Source of the DNA: Pseudomonadota bacterium
GTDB taxonomy: Bacteria; Pseudomonadota; Gammaproteobacteria; Competibacterales; Competibacteraceae
DNA length: 64,000 nt
Assembly: GCA_022709365.1 (NCBI GenBank)
Contig: JAKLIY010000012.1
Location: 1-64,000, forward strand
Direction of reading: 5' to 3'
This document shows positions 47,301-57,079 of this stretch, piece after piece. The notes beneath the pieces are model-generated. The model searched no databases, was not told the DNA's origin, and saw only the letters and a list, made by a program, of their open reading frames with translations. The stretch's first letter is position 1, and each line of letters begins with the position of its first letter. The translations under genes were made by a program, and so were the position numbers.

Positions 47301-47393
47301 AAAGGCCGGCGACAACGTGCCCTCATTATCGGCCCCGGCAATCCGGCGCAGATCATCTAGGCGGCGACGGTAATCGTGGACGTAGTGCAGCAT
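44331..47393 (-). CDS. Type ISP-like restriction-modification protein without helicase
   Basis: A 1020-residue fused enzyme (start at MLHYVHDYRRRL). An N-terminal PD-(D/E)XK-like nuclease is suggested by Asp63 and Glu78-Ala-Lys80 (GVLLDRLRLAHGWWEAKDS). A helical coupler follows, then an N6-adenine methyltransferase with motif I DPCTGTGTF near 339 and motif IV NPPY at 452-455. The block NPPYNANQQNENDNNKN and YDPYVRFFRWASDRIG is typical of Type ISP enzymes (LlaGI, LlaBIII), but the SF2 helicase between nuclease and coupler is absent, so size and layout are more like Type IIG/IIL. The C-terminal recognition part is AT-rich. A repeat encoding NPSPLTPLPQGERG is inserted in frame near 44650. Confidence 0.82.
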   Translation of the reverse strand: MLHYVHDYRRRLDDLRRIAGADNEGTLSPAFAGLLEDYGREHQLILAREWPFRGRDGTMLRADGVLLDRLRLAHGWWEAKDSKDHLDREIEAKLRKGYPSDNILFEDTVQAVLLQNGQETRRVLLANDQALAALLTQFLAFRPPEVAQFEQAAAQFRRDLPTVLESLVELMTRREAENAAFRARLEEFHGLCVRAIGERVTPGHVREMLIQHLLTEQIFRDLFPASAFHQENHLARALSEVEQAFLRGETRHHLLRRMEPYYAAIRRAAANAVAATEKQEFLKAVYEDFYTAYNPKDADRMGIVYTPAEVVRFIIQGCDTLARAHFGRGLADEGLDILDPCTGTGTFIVELLEYLRGDRTALARKYAGEIHANEIAILPYYIAGLNIEQTYADILGDWREFSGACFMDTLENWGFEKTYSGAQGDLLGAITDENQQRIREQNARRIPIIIGNPPYNANQQNENDNNKNAVAPEADARIKATYLKASNAQKTKLYDPYVRFFRWASDRIGEEGILGFVTNRSYLDARGFDGFRKVMAQEFQEIWVVDLQSDVRRNPKISGTKHNIFGIQTGVAMGFFIRNPHREGCEIYYLAVDDFLTAVEKKRFLSTNSLVELKKKGAFQGVLPNEAGDWINQPKSDWSALLPIGDKSFKQGRGGQALFEFFSLGVVTARDDWVYGYSKEEVAEKIGYLINAYNSEINKDKQEYSKIKWTRAVKNDLKNGFIYQFSQKLIIKSFYRPFSKKWLYYSRQLNEMQYQLPAIFGANGEKENIAIVFTDANSQKPFLVQVMSIVCDLHFVGAACGTQCFPFWKYDNDGNQVENLTDWSLSRFQEHYADSTLTKLDIFHYVYAVLHDPVYRETYALNLKREFPRIPFYPDFRQWTAWGEQLMALHLGYETVEPWPLRRVENPSPLTPLPQGERGTRIKPRLKADKTIGRIDIDELTALHDVPPEAWDYRLGHRSALEWILEEYKETTPRDPTIREKFNTYRFADHKETVIDLLMRVCRVSVETVKIVSVMPEAQR
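44636..44684. repeat. dispersed C-rich repeat inserted in frame in the RM gene
   Basis: TTCCCCTCTCCCCTTGTGGG then AGAGGGGTTAGGGGAGAGGGG is the familiar intergenic repeat of many proteobacteria; here it lies inside the reading frame, where its translation is NPSPLTPLPQGERG. The frame stays open on both sides. Confidence 0.75.
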
Positions 47394-47449
47394 GGTATTA
47401 TCCTGATATTGTTGATATTTTATTGACTGCTGGCGCGGGAAGGCGAAAG

Positions 47450-47592
47450 ACCCCTCCCCCTGACTCCCTCCCACCAGGGGAGGGGGAATCCAGCAACGGG
47501 CCGCTGGAGCGGCTCGACGGCATTCTCGCGCCGGAACGTGGGAACGAGAAAACTCCCTCCCCCCTCGTGGGGGAAGGCCGGGGTGGGGGGAT
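47450..47592. repeat. composite of dispersed repeats
   Basis: The gap between the RM gene and the GGDEF/EAL gene is filled with CCTCCCCCTGACTCCCTCCC-type blocks at 47450-47490 and 47553-47590, around a REP-like block (47492-47556) that matches the one near 2570-2618 in inverse orientation (CGGGCCGCTGGAGCGGCT, CGTGGGAACGAGAA). No gene is seen. Confidence 0.6.
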
Positions 47593-47598
47593 GAACGG

Positions 47599-50500
47599 TT
47601 ACGTTTCGTCCTGGTTTTGGCGCAGCAAGGCCACGAACGCCTCGGCGGGCACCGGGGGACTGGTCAGATAGCCCTGATATTGGTCGCAGCCCTTGAGTTG
47701 CAGGAACGTCAGTTGTTCAGAAGTCTCTACCCCTTCCGCCAGCACATCCAAACCCAGCGTATGGCCCATGGCAATGATCGTCGCGGCGATTTCCATCGCA
47801 TCCCGCTGTTGCGGCAGGTCATCGACAAAACTCTTGTCGATTTTCAGTACATCGAGCGGGAAACGCTTGAGATAGGCCAGCGAGGAATAACCGGTGCCGA
47901 AATCGTCCATGGCCAGGCGCAGCCCCAGACCGCGCAGGCGTTCAAGAAGGGTCACCGCCTCCGCCTCACGCCGCATCAGGGCGCTTTCGGTCAATTCCAG
48001 TTCCAACCGTTCGGCGGGAAAACCGGTATCGCGCAAAGTTTGCATGACGGCAGCCACGATGTCGCCGTGGTGTAACTGATGCGCCGAGAGATTCACCGAC
48101 AGGCTCAACGGCGGCAGTCCGGCATCAAGCCAGACCTTACCCTGGCGGCAGGTTTCCTGCAGCACCCATTCACCGATGGCGATGATTAAACCGGTTTCTT
48201 CAGCCAACGGAATGAAACGGCCGGGCGGAATCAGGCCGTGTTCCGGGTCCTGCCAGCGCACCAGTGCTTCAGCCCCAACGATGCGCCCGCTGGCGATGTC
48301 CACTTGTGGCTGGTAGTAAACGCACAACTGGCCCTCGCCGATAGCGCGACGTAATCGGGCTTCCAGTTCAATGCGCTGGCGGGCGGCCTGGGTCAGATCG
48401 GCGGAGAAATACTGGAAACGCCCGCGTCCCTCGTTTTTGGCCTGATACAGCGCCGCATCCGCTTGTTGCAACAGTTCTTCCGCAGTCTGGCCGTGTTCAG
48501 GGAACAGGCTGATGCCGAGGCTGGCGCCCAACCGCACTTCAGCGCCGTGCGCCAGATGCCAGGGTTCGCTGAGCAGATTAATGATATCCAGCGCGACGCG
48601 GGCTGCATCCCGGGTTTGCGCCAGATCTTCCAGCAGCACAGCGAATTCATCCCCGCCCAATCGGGTCACGGTATCCGCGCCGCGCAAGCGGTGGACCAGA
48701 CGTTCGGCCACCTGCTGCAACAGCACATCGCCTGCTGAATGACCATAGCTGTCGTTCACATCCTTGAAGCGATCCAAATCCATCACCAACAGCGCCAGCG
48801 TTCCCCCATCACGACGGGCGACGTCGATGCTGTGCTGCAGGCGGGCGGATAGCAGCAGGCGATTGGGCAGTCCGGTCAGCGGGTCGTGGTGGGCCAGAAA
48901 ATCCAGCCGTTCTTCGGATGCCTTGATCTGGGAGAGGTCAGCGAATACGCCCACATAATGAGTGATTACTCCGTCGGCGTTTTTGACCGCGCTGATGCTG
49001 AGCAACTCGGGATACACCTCGCCGTTCTTGCGCTGGTTCCAGATCTCACCCTGCCAATAGCCGGTTTCCCGCAGGTCGGCCCACAGCGCCGCATGGAACG
49101 TTTCGCTTTGGCGACCGGAATGCAACAGACGCGGGGTTCGGCCCTGCACCTCCGCCTCGGTGTAGCCGGTCAATTCGCAGAAGGCGCGATTGACCCGCAG
49201 GATGCGTTCATCCGCGTCGGTGATGGTGATTCCTTCACGGGTGTTGTCGAACACGATCGCCGCCTGGCACAGCGCCTCCTCGGCGCGCAGGCGCTCGGTG
49301 ACATCGTGAGCCAACACCACTTCGGCCTGCCGTCCGGCAAATTCGAGGACATGCGCGGTGATCTCAACATCAATCAATGCGCCGTCCTTTTTGCGGTGTT
49401 TCCAGACGCCTGCCTCGTCGAGGGTGTGACTCCGTGCTCGGGCGATGTTTTCCCATAGACGGGGTATCTCTCCGGGCGGGCTGATGCCGGTAATCGTCAT
49501 GGTCAGGAACTCGTCCCGGCTGAATCCGTAGTGTGCAATGGCCACGTCGTTCACGGCCAGAAAGCGCAGCGTTTCCAGATCGTAAACCCACATGGGATGC
49601 GGGTTGGCCTCGAACAGTTGGCGATATTGCTGCTCGCGCTGGCGCAGCGCCGTCATCGCCCAGTTTCGCTCGGTGACATCGGCGGCCATGCTCATAGCGA
49701 TGCGCCGGCCATCCGCCAGACTGCCCAGCCCTACCGAGCTGAATTCCCAGTCGCGCTGCGAGCCGTCCTTACAGGTAATCTGATACTCGCCTTGCGTCTT
49801 ACGCTGTTGCAAGTCGTAGAGTTGGTCGATGACGGCGCGCACCGCCTGCTGGCGTTCGCCGTAGGCCGACCCGGTCCAGTCGGCGATGGTCGGGATGTCG
49901 GCGCGGGTATAGCCGCTGATCTCGGTCCAGGCCCGGTTCAACGTCAGCACCTCGCCATCCTCCGCATGAAGCATGATCGGGAAGGGCGCTTCCTCGACCG
50001 CCCGGCGGAATCGCTCCCGGCTCTCGTGCAGCGCCTGCTCCGCTTTCAGGCGAGCAACGTCCGTCTCGGCGACTTCCAAGGCGAAGGCGACGTCACTGGC
50101 GAGTTCTTCCAGTAACGTAATTTCCTCGGCGTCAAAGAACCCGGCCTCGCTGGCGTAGAGATTCAATACACCGCGCACCGCGCCCTGCACTGCCAGCGGA
50201 AGCGCGATGGAAGCATGGCACCCCAGAGCCAGCGCCCGCTCCCGCCAGAGCGCCATCCTCGGGTCCTGGGCGATGTCGTTACACACCACGACCTGTCCCG
50301 TGCGCAGCGCGGTTCCGCTTGGCCCTTCGCTGTGCGGGCCGACGAGGGTGATATGGGTTTTTTCCAGATAATCGCCTACCTGACCGGCGTGCGCCACCGG
50401 CCGCACCTGACCGGTTTTCAAGTGGACCAGCCCGATCCAGACCATGCAGAAGCCACCATCGCGCACGGCGATTTGGCAAGCTTCGCGCAACATCCACGCG

Positions 50501-52197
50501 GGTTCCTTACGCCGCACGATGATTTGGTTGATATTTGACAGCACCCGGTAGAGTCGATTGAGCCGACGAATTTGCTCGGCGGCGTGCTGGCGTTCGGTGA
50601 TGTCATTGATCGTGGAAATAAAAAATTCCACCGTGCCGTCGGCGCGGCGCAGGCTTTTGACGTCGAGGGTGGTGAGCACTACCGCGCCATCTTTGCGGAT
50701 GAAACGCTTGTCGATGCTGTAGCCCTCGGAGTCCCCGCGCATCACCCGCTCGAATTCGGCCACATCGGCATCCAGGTCATCGGGATGGGTGATCTCCGCC
50801 CAAGTCAGGTGGACCAGTTCTTCGCGGGAGTAGCCCAGCATCTCGCACAGCCGGTCATTGCATTGCAGCCAGCGTTTGCTCTCGGGCGAGGTGAGGGCCA
50901 TGCCGACAAAGGGCAGGTCGTAGAACTTGCGCAACAGCCGATCTTGTTCCGCCGCCTGAGCGAGCAGCTCCAGGCGGTGCGCGTGTTGTTGCTGACGCCA
51001 CAGCAGCAAGAACGCCTCCGCCACCACCGCGGTGGCTAAAAGCGCCACCACGCTGACCCAGAACACCAGATAGTGCAGCGGCGTCAGCACCTCGGCGCGG
51101 TCGATCTTGGCCACCAGATGCCAGCCGGTCTTCGCAATTGGCCGAAACGCCGCCAGCACCGGCGTCTCCCGATAGTCAACGCCATGCAGGGTGCCCGGTT
51201 GTCCGGCGCGCACGGCAACGGCGGCGGGGAGATCGGTCATGTTCAGAGATTCTCGCAGCGTCAGGGCCGCACCCGGTCGATGGCGCAATTTGTTGAGAAA
51301 TAGCACGGATTCCCCTTCGCGACGCACCAATAAGGTTTCAGCGCTGGGGCTGGAAGTGGGCCAGCGCTGGATAAGCGGAAACAAAAAGGTTTGCGGGTCG
51401 GTACACAGCACCACCGTCGCTATCGGATGCTGGCCCTCTGCTTCTTTCAGGGTAATGGGCGCCACCCAGTCCAAATGCAGGTTCCCGGATTCATCGCGGT
51501 AAAGATCGCTTCGTTGCGCCTGCCCACTGGCCAGCGCCTGGGCCAACAAGGGCTGGAGATGGGCGGGAACCTCGGTGTGATCGCCCAGATGGATCACCGG
51601 TTGACCCCGGGTATCCAGCAGCAGCACGTCTTTATAGCCATAGGCCGTGCGCAACTCCTGGAGCCGGCTCAGGATAATTTCGTGCGACAAGACATCGTTC
51701 TGGCGCAGCAGTTGGTCCACCTGCCGGGCAAAACCGAGGTCAGCGGCCAGCATTTCGCTATCTCCCTGCCGTTCCGCCAGCCATTGGGCAATCTGGTCGG
51801 CCTTGAGATCGGCAATCGCTTGCAGATTCTCATAGGCCTCGCGCTCCAGTTGCGGACTGTGCAGGTACACGATGCCCACGCCCAGCAGCGCCGGCAACAG
51901 GGCTAGACCCATGAATATGGGCGCGAAAGAATACTGCCGGGATTTGGACGTGATGGCCAGATCCTCGCGGTTCACGGTCCTGGATTCGACCCAGCCGCGC
52001 AGCAGAAGATAGAGCAGACTCGCGGTCACTCCGACAAAGGCAATGCCCTTGATGACGCTCAATCGCACCAGCAAGGTGGGTTCATCGATGGCCAGACGTA
52101 ACAACCCATCTGAGACGATGATCCACAGGCTGGCGAAGCTAGCGTAGAGCAGCGCAATACCGCCAGCGGTGAGACGATGGCGTAGAGGTAAGGGCAT
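47599..52197 (-). CDS. membrane PAS/GAF/GGDEF/EAL c-di-GMP signalling protein
   Basis: A 1532-residue protein. Two membrane helices at the N-terminus and another at about residues 90-112 precede a periplasmic Cache-like sensor to about 370 and a further helix. Then follow a PAS (420-540), a GAF (565-710), and PAS domains at about 725-850, 850-970 and 975-1090. The GGDEF domain has the intact motif [13 protein letters not shown] near 1181, and the EAL domain has AEALVRW near 1308 and [28 protein letters not shown]. Both catalytic signatures are intact, so it may make or break c-di-GMP depending on input. It is last in a minus-strand signalling locus with ChpA- and PilJ-like genes, 133 bases after a CheW-like gene. 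Confidence 0.92.
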   Translation of the reverse strand: MPLPLRHRLTAGGIALLYASFASLWIIVSDGLLRLAIDEPTLLVRLSVIKGIAFVGVTASLLYLLLRGWVESRTVNREDLAITSKSRQYSFAPIFMGLALLPALLGVGIVYLHSPQLEREAYENLQAIADLKADQIAQWLAERQGDSEMLAADLGFARQVDQLLRQNDVLSHEIILSRLQELRTAYGYKDVLLLDTRGQPVIHLGDHTEVPAHLQPLLAQALASGQAQRSDLYRDESGNLHLDWVAPITLKEAEGQHPIATVVLCTDPQTFLFPLIQRWPTSSPSAETLLVRREGESVLFLNKLRHRPGAALTLRESLNMTDLPAAVAVRAGQPGTLHGVDYRETPVLAAFRPIAKTGWHLVAKIDRAEVLTPLHYLVFWVSVVALLATAVVAEAFLLLWRQQQHAHRLELLAQAAEQDRLLRKFYDLPFVGMALTSPESKRWLQCNDRLCEMLGYSREELVHLTWAEITHPDDLDADVAEFERVMRGDSEGYSIDKRFIRKDGAVVLTTLDVKSLRRADGTVEFFISTINDITERQHAAEQIRRLNRLYRVLSNINQIIVRRKEPAWMLREACQIAVRDGGFCMVWIGLVHLKTGQVRPVAHAGQVGDYLEKTHITLVGPHSEGPSGTALRTGQVVVCNDIAQDPRMALWRERALALGCHASIALPLAVQGAVRGVLNLYASEAGFFDAEEITLLEELASDVAFALEVAETDVARLKAEQALHESRERFRRAVEEAPFPIMLHAEDGEVLTLNRAWTEISGYTRADIPTIADWTGSAYGERQQAVRAVIDQLYDLQQRKTQGEYQITCKDGSQRDWEFSSVGLGSLADGRRIAMSMAADVTERNWAMTALRQREQQYRQLFEANPHPMWVYDLETLRFLAVNDVAIAHYGFSRDEFLTMTITGISPPGEIPRLWENIARARSHTLDEAGVWKHRKKDGALIDVEITAHVLEFAGRQAEVVLAHDVTERLRAEEALCQAAIVFDNTREGITITDADERILRVNRAFCELTGYTEAEVQGRTPRLLHSGRQSETFHAALWADLRETGYWQGEIWNQRKNGEVYPELLSISAVKNADGVITHYVGVFADLSQIKASEERLDFLAHHDPLTGLPNRLLLSARLQHSIDVARRDGGTLALLVMDLDRFKDVNDSYGHSAGDVLLQQVAERLVHRLRGADTVTRLGGDEFAVLLEDLAQTRDAARVALDIINLLSEPWHLAHGAEVRLGASLGISLFPEHGQTAEELLQQADAALYQAKNEGRGRFQYFSADLTQAARQRIELEARLRRAIGEGQLCVYYQPQVDIASGRIVGAEALVRWQDPEHGLIPPGRFIPLAEETGLIIAIGEWVLQETCRQGKVWLDAGLPPLSLSVNLSAHQLHHGDIVAAVMQTLRDTGFPAERLELELTESALMRREAEAVTLLERLRGLGLRLAMDDFGTGYSSLAYLKRFPLDVLKIDKSFVDDLPQQRDAMEIAATIIAMGHTLGLDVLAEGVETSEQLTFLQLKGCDQYQGYLTSPPVPAEAFVALLRQNQDET

Positions 52198-52330
52198 GGG
52201 TAGTCTCCATTCGCAAGTATCCCGTCGTCATTCAACTATCGAAATGGTTTTCAATGGTTGAATACCTTTTATCACCCCAAGGATTAAGGGATGAAAGGGA
52301 GCGGGAACTCAGGCTGGCGAATCCGAGAAA

Positions 52331-52792
52331 TTACAATAGGCCGCTGCTGAAAATGTAGGGCAGATCCAGAATGGGAATCGGCTGGGTGCCCTGCTTGAAA
52401 CAGGAAACCGCCAGGGTTCGCCAGCCGCTCGGCTGCTTGGGCAACGCGCAGGCTTGGTCGTCGGCAACGGGCGCCCGCGTCGGGATTCCGGCCAGTAGTA
52501 GCGCGCCGTATTCGGGAGTTGCTCCTGGCCGCGTCTGGTGAGCGAACACCCCGGCCAGCGTCTGTTGGCGTTGCACCGGCTGCCCCCGCAACCAGGCCGC
52601 TACATCCATCGCCGGCAATACAGTGTTGTTCCAGACGAGCACCTGCCGACAGTAGGACGGGCTGAGGGGAACTTCGAGCAGCATCGGCGCCTCAATCAGA
52701 TGCACCAGCTCGCGCTCGCCCACGGCGGCGCGGAGCTGACTATCCAGCATCAGCACCCAGGCAACACTTTCCCGATGCGTGCTTTCAGGCAT
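52331..52792 (-). CDS. CheW-like domain protein
   Basis: A 153-residue protein (ATG at 52792, overlapping the upstream gene by eight bases). It has a CheW-type beta barrel pattern: WVLMLDSQLRAAVGERELVHLIEAPMLLEVPLSPSYCRQVLVWNNTVLPAMDVAAWLRG, and later LAVSCFKQGTQPIPILDLPYIF. It is divergent, but size, strand pattern and location behind a ChpA-like kinase support the call. It resembles the short ChpC-type CheW proteins encoded after ChpA in Pseudomonas, which link extra receptors to the kinase. Confidence 0.72.
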   Translation of the reverse strand: MPESTHRESVAWVLMLDSQLRAAVGERELVHLIEAPMLLEVPLSPSYCRQVLVWNNTVLPAMDVAAWLRGQPVQRQQTLAGVFAHQTRPGATPEYGALLLAGIPTRAPVADDQACALPKQPSGWRTLAVSCFKQGTQPIPILDLPYIFSSGLL

Positions 52793-53261
52793 CGATATTC
52801 TCCACAACAGCAGCGAGCAAAGCCGCCAGATGCTCGGTGGTGGTTACGCAACCCAGTTCATCCTCAAGCAGAGCCAGTGCCTGAACGGGAGAATCCGGCA
52901 GCGCCATGCAGGCCGGTAGCGCGAACAATCGAGGCGGTTCCGTCAACGCATCGACCCGGTCGCAGACCAGGCCGAAGCGGTCAGCGCCGTTATTCAGCAA
53001 CGGGCAAACCCGGCGACCACTCGGCGTTTCCGGCAGAATCCGCAATTCACTGGACAGGCAATACACCGGCCACCACATGCCTGCGAACGCCACGGCCCCG
53101 ACACTGTGCGGAATCCGCACCTCGCAGTCGATATCCAGGGTTGACTCCAGCGACTGGATTTCCGCTTGCGGCAAGAGCCATTTACGTCCATCCAGGGTCA
53201 GCATGGCAAATGACCGGGTTTCCTGAAGATCGACGAACGCCGATTGAATTTGCCCGTTCAT
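52785..53261 (-). CDS. CheW-like domain protein
   Basis: A 158-residue protein overlapping the kinase gene by four bases at its start and the next CheW-like gene by eight at its end. The pattern FAMLTLDGRKWLLPQAEIQSLESTLDIDC...HSVGAVAFAGMWWPVYCLSSELRIL and RFGLVCDRVDALTEPPRLFALPACM fits a CheW barrel. The normal CheW arginine/glycine contacts are not well kept, so it may be specialised. The pair of CheW-like genes after the kinase could be paralogues, but they share little obvious identity. Confidence 0.7.
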   Translation of the reverse strand: MNGQIQSAFVDLQETRSFAMLTLDGRKWLLPQAEIQSLESTLDIDCEVRIPHSVGAVAFAGMWWPVYCLSSELRILPETPSGRRVCPLLNNGADRFGLVCDRVDALTEPPRLFALPACMALPDSPVQALALLEDELGCVTTTEHLAALLAAVVENIDA

Positions 53262-56200
53262 GCTGGCCGCAACAATTGATGGAGATGTCCCAGCAATTCA
53301 TCTTCCATGAACGGCTTGGTCAGGTAGACATTAACACCCGCCATCTCAGCCTCACGTCGATGTTTCTCGGTAGAGCGTGAAGTGATCATGATGACGGGCA
53401 AATCACGGGTGGATGGGCTGGCGCGCAAATGCGCGGTCAATTCCAGACCGTTCATGCGCGGCATTTCCAAATCGGTCAGCACGAGATCCGGACGCTTGCC
53501 GTCGATGATCTCAATCGCTTCCAGTCCGTCGCGTGCGGTGCGCACCTCATAACCGGCGTCCTGAGCGAACTGCGTCAGCGAGCGACGGGCGCTCAGTGAG
53601 TCATCCACCGCCAGCACGAACTGACGGTGGAGAGAAGGTGCGGCCGGCGCCGTTGCTTGGGCAGCGATCCGCGCTGGCTGGCTGGTTGCCGGGGCGCGCA
53701 AGAGTTCCGGCAAATCCAGCACCGGCGCCACGCTGCCATCACCCAGGATAGTGGCTCCTACGATGCCATTGAGCTTGGGAATGTACTGGCCCAGACGTTT
53801 GACCACCAGATCGCGGCTGTCCACAATTTTTTGCACCAGCACGGCGCGAATGGCGCCGGTCTCCTCTCGCACCAGCAACACCGGCGATGCATCACGGCTC
53901 TGCGCACGACGATCCAGCGGCAGGTTGAGCAACTGATCCAGGGAAGTGAGTTCGTAGATGGCATCGCCTAGCTGAAAGGTGGTGGTCTTACCCAGTTTCC
54001 GGATTTTACCGATACCGGAATACAGAACTTGCTCGATACCGCGGTCGGAGAGGGCAATCATTTGATTGCTCATGCGCACCAACAAGGCATGAGTGGAGAT
54101 CAAGGTCACTGGCAACCGCAACTCTATCAGGCAACCCTTGCCGGTTTGAGTTTGAATGCGCAGTGAACCCTTCATGTCCAACAGCCTGTTGTAGACCATA
54201 TCCATACCGATGCCGCGCCCCGAGGTCTGAGTGGCTTCGCCGCGCGTGGAAAAACCTGGCAACAGGATTAACCGGGCCAGTTCATCGTCCGCCAGAGACT
54301 GGTCGGCGGTGAGTAGACCGCGTTCCGTGGCTGTTCGGCGAATCGCCAACAAATCCAGTCCGGCACCATCGTCTTGGCAGCGCACGGCGATAGTGTTGCC
54401 CTCGCGCCCGAAGCGGAGTTCGATTCGCCCGACCGACGACTTGCCCAGACGCTTGCGCCGGGCTGGCGGTTCGATGCCGTGATCCACGGCGTTGCGCAAG
54501 ATATGCATCAGCGGATCAACCATGTCGCTCAACACGTTGCTATCCATCAGCGTGTCGGCGCCATGCACCACCAGTTCCGCCTCCTTCTCCACCAGCCGAC
54601 AGGTCTGTCGCACGCTGCGTTGCAAGCGCGGCACCACCGTTTGGATCGGCACCATGCGAGTACGCAGTACGGCTTCCTGGTTATCCCGGTGCAGGCGGCC
54701 TTGATCTACCAGCAGGGCGTCCAGCGCCGCCAGGTTATCTTCGATGGCGCGGCCCAGCTCGCGAGCGTCGGTGGCCGCTTCCACCAGGCGATGAGTCACG
54801 GTGTTGAGTTCGTTGTACTGTTCCAATTCGAGCGGATCAAAATCACCGCGTTGCACCGACTTGGACAGCGGCGACGACACGTTGCGGATATCGACCAATT
54901 GCTCCAGTTCGGCGGTCAGTTGCTGGAATAGGCGATTTTGCCCCATCACCGCCCGAGTCTGTGCGACCGTCTTGCGAATTCGCTCCTGAACCTGGCCGGT
55001 CAGGATGATGCTCTCGCCCACCATTCGCAGTACATCATCGACCAGATGGGCGGGAACGCGCAGGGTTACTTCGGGTGCCGAGGCGGCGGTGGACGGCGCC
55101 ACCGGCGTCACCATTTCGGGCAATTCGGCAGGTTCCGGGCGGGCTATGACTGGCGATGTAACTTCATCATCCGTCGGTATCCCGGCCCGGTCGATCCGGT
55201 TGGCCCAGTCCAGCACCTCTTGCAACACGGCGAACGCTTGCGACGGTGGATCACTTATGCCGAGCAGGGCCTCACTCATGGCTTCCAGACAATCGGCGGC
55301 GTTCAGCAAGGTTTCGGCCAATGCCCGGTTAGGCAGCACGCCACGCTTGGAGAGGGCTTGTAAAATATCTTCGATATGGTGAGTCAGGGTGGCGATACCG
55401 CGCACCCCGACAGTATTACCAGCGCCCTTCAGGGTATGGGCAATGCGCTGCGCCACTTCCACGTCTTTAAGATGACCATCGCCAGCGGCCAGGCGTTGAA
55501 TAGTGGCGGAGAACTCAGCGGCCTGGTGGGGCAACTCCTGCAACAGGCCATCCAGCAATTCCTGATTGACATCGGTGGGCAGCGCCAGCGATACATCTGC
55601 GGATTGCGCTTGCTGTGGCCGGACTTCCGCTTCAACTGCTTCGCTCACCAGTTTCGGCGCGACCAGAAGGTCAATAAGCGCAACAGCATCTGCCGCAGCC
55701 AAGGGTTGTGGCCAGTGCGCATCTTGCAAGTGATTGACCAGGGACGCACAGACTAAATGATCGTCCAACGCTTGCAGGTAATTGAGCGCCAGATTGGGCC
55801 AGGCTTTCACCACCCGCTGCTGTTCCGCGTCGAGCGGGCTGTCCTGGGCGGCCCAGTGGCTCAGGTTAGCCTGCAAGCCGGCGCAAACCTGCTGCAAGCC
55901 TGACAAGCCGATGGAAGCTGAAGCATCCCCCAAGCGCTCCAAATGTTCAGCATAGCTGAACAGGGCTTCACTCCGGGCGGCAGGCGCACTATCGGCGGCC
56001 GTGGCCAGAACCAGGATCTCGTCAGCGGTTTCAGCGATTTGGGTGATTTCCGCACACAGGATGCCCAGCAATTCCTGGTACGCCTCGCTGGATCCGGCCA
56101 TTGCACCGGCGGGTTCCTCATCCTCGTCCTCATCAGCAGATTCCGTTTCCTCCGACTCGGCGACCGTTTCGGCTTCCTCCTTCATCTCGGTGACCGCTTC

Positions 56201-57010
56201 CGTGAAGGTTACCGACTCCTCTTCAACAACGATTCTGGCGGTCATGTCCGCCATCGTCGCCGGCGCAGTCACCGCCACGGATTCCATCAATTCCGGTAGC
56301 TCGGCAGGTTCTACCTCAGCGGTCGCTGCACCTTCAGCCTCAACTGCGATCTCGGCTTTCCCTGCGGTTTCAGTGAGCTGTTCGGAAGTGCTGGCGCTAG
56401 CAGGAATCTCAGCGAGGAATGGTTCAGTGAGTGCAGGTTCAGTCAATAAGGGTTCTGTCGTCTCGACCACTGGCGGTAGTTGCAACACCCGCGCCGGCTC
56501 GGCAGACGCCATCGCTGGAATAGGTGACGACTCTTCCATCGCTTCCATCGCGACCCCAGCCCACTCCGCATCCACCGGATTCGCCGTATCGGGCGCCTGC
56601 GCCCCGTACATCAACATGCTGCGCAAAACCCCGGCATCCGTCTCCGGCAAGGGGGTACTCCAGGCCGGGCTGCGCAAGTGGTCGATCAACGGCTCGCTGG
56701 CCTGTGGGTCAGTCGGAGCGCCGAGGTAACCGATGACCAGAATTGGCCACTCCTCCAGCCGTTCCCGCACGGCGTCACCCATGCCCTGTTGGTGAAAGTC
56801 CCAGTCCGACAGATGCTCCTGAAACAAAAGACACACTTCCCGTAACCCCATAAAACCGGCGTTACCCGCCATCAGACCAATGCGTTCCACCTGCCCGGCG
56901 TAACAGCGAATGCCTTCGATAGCGCCATTCTCATCGAGCAACTCCAGAATACCGAGCAGTCCGGCGACTTCCGCTTCCAACACCGCAACCTGTTCTTCCG
57001 ATACGAACAT
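53258..57010 (-). CDS. ChpA/PilL-like hybrid chemosensory kinase
   Basis: A 1250-residue CheA-type kinase. Two Hpt-like helical modules without the HxxKG motif lie at about 1-115 and 315-450 and resemble each other (YA..VERIG...GLREVC and YAEHLERLG...GLQQVC). A low-complexity acidic linker (about 180-310) separates them. A true Hpt has His525 in AHTLKGAGNTVG. The HATPase follows with the N-box HILRNAVDHGIE and G boxes DDGAGLD and TSGRGIGMDMV; then a CheW-like domain and a receiver with phospho-acceptor Asp1180 (VLTDLEMPRMNG). The order is that of ChpA/PilL, but there are fewer Hpt modules than in Pseudomonas ChpA. It should phosphorylate the two response regulators encoded upstream. Confidence 0.9.
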   Translation of the reverse strand: MFVSEEQVAVLEAEVAGLLGILELLDENGAIEGIRCYAGQVERIGLMAGNAGFMGLREVCLLFQEHLSDWDFHQQGMGDAVRERLEEWPILVIGYLGAPTDPQASEPLIDHLRSPAWSTPLPETDAGVLRSMLMYGAQAPDTANPVDAEWAGVAMEAMEESSPIPAMASAEPARVLQLPPVVETTEPLLTEPALTEPFLAEIPASASTSEQLTETAGKAEIAVEAEGAATAEVEPAELPELMESVAVTAPATMADMTARIVVEEESVTFTEAVTEMKEEAETVAESEETESADEDEDEEPAGAMAGSSEAYQELLGILCAEITQIAETADEILVLATAADSAPAARSEALFSYAEHLERLGDASASIGLSGLQQVCAGLQANLSHWAAQDSPLDAEQQRVVKAWPNLALNYLQALDDHLVCASLVNHLQDAHWPQPLAAADAVALIDLLVAPKLVSEAVEAEVRPQQAQSADVSLALPTDVNQELLDGLLQELPHQAAEFSATIQRLAAGDGHLKDVEVAQRIAHTLKGAGNTVGVRGIATLTHHIEDILQALSKRGVLPNRALAETLLNAADCLEAMSEALLGISDPPSQAFAVLQEVLDWANRIDRAGIPTDDEVTSPVIARPEPAELPEMVTPVAPSTAASAPEVTLRVPAHLVDDVLRMVGESIILTGQVQERIRKTVAQTRAVMGQNRLFQQLTAELEQLVDIRNVSSPLSKSVQRGDFDPLELEQYNELNTVTHRLVEAATDARELGRAIEDNLAALDALLVDQGRLHRDNQEAVLRTRMVPIQTVVPRLQRSVRQTCRLVEKEAELVVHGADTLMDSNVLSDMVDPLMHILRNAVDHGIEPPARRKRLGKSSVGRIELRFGREGNTIAVRCQDDGAGLDLLAIRRTATERGLLTADQSLADDELARLILLPGFSTRGEATQTSGRGIGMDMVYNRLLDMKGSLRIQTQTGKGCLIELRLPVTLISTHALLVRMSNQMIALSDRGIEQVLYSGIGKIRKLGKTTTFQLGDAIYELTSLDQLLNLPLDRRAQSRDASPVLLVREETGAIRAVLVQKIVDSRDLVVKRLGQYIPKLNGIVGATILGDGSVAPVLDLPELLRAPATSQPARIAAQATAPAAPSLHRQFVLAVDDSLSARRSLTQFAQDAGYEVRTARDGLEAIEIIDGKRPDLVLTDLEMPRMNGLELTAHLRASPSTRDLPVIMITSRSTEKHRREAEMAGVNVYLTKPFMEDELLGHLHQLLRPA

Positions 57011-57079
57011 GGCGGCTAAACCTCTCTCGCAGGCAGCAGTAACCCTGTGATGGTTGCCATGGCAGGCAGGCGCACCGGC

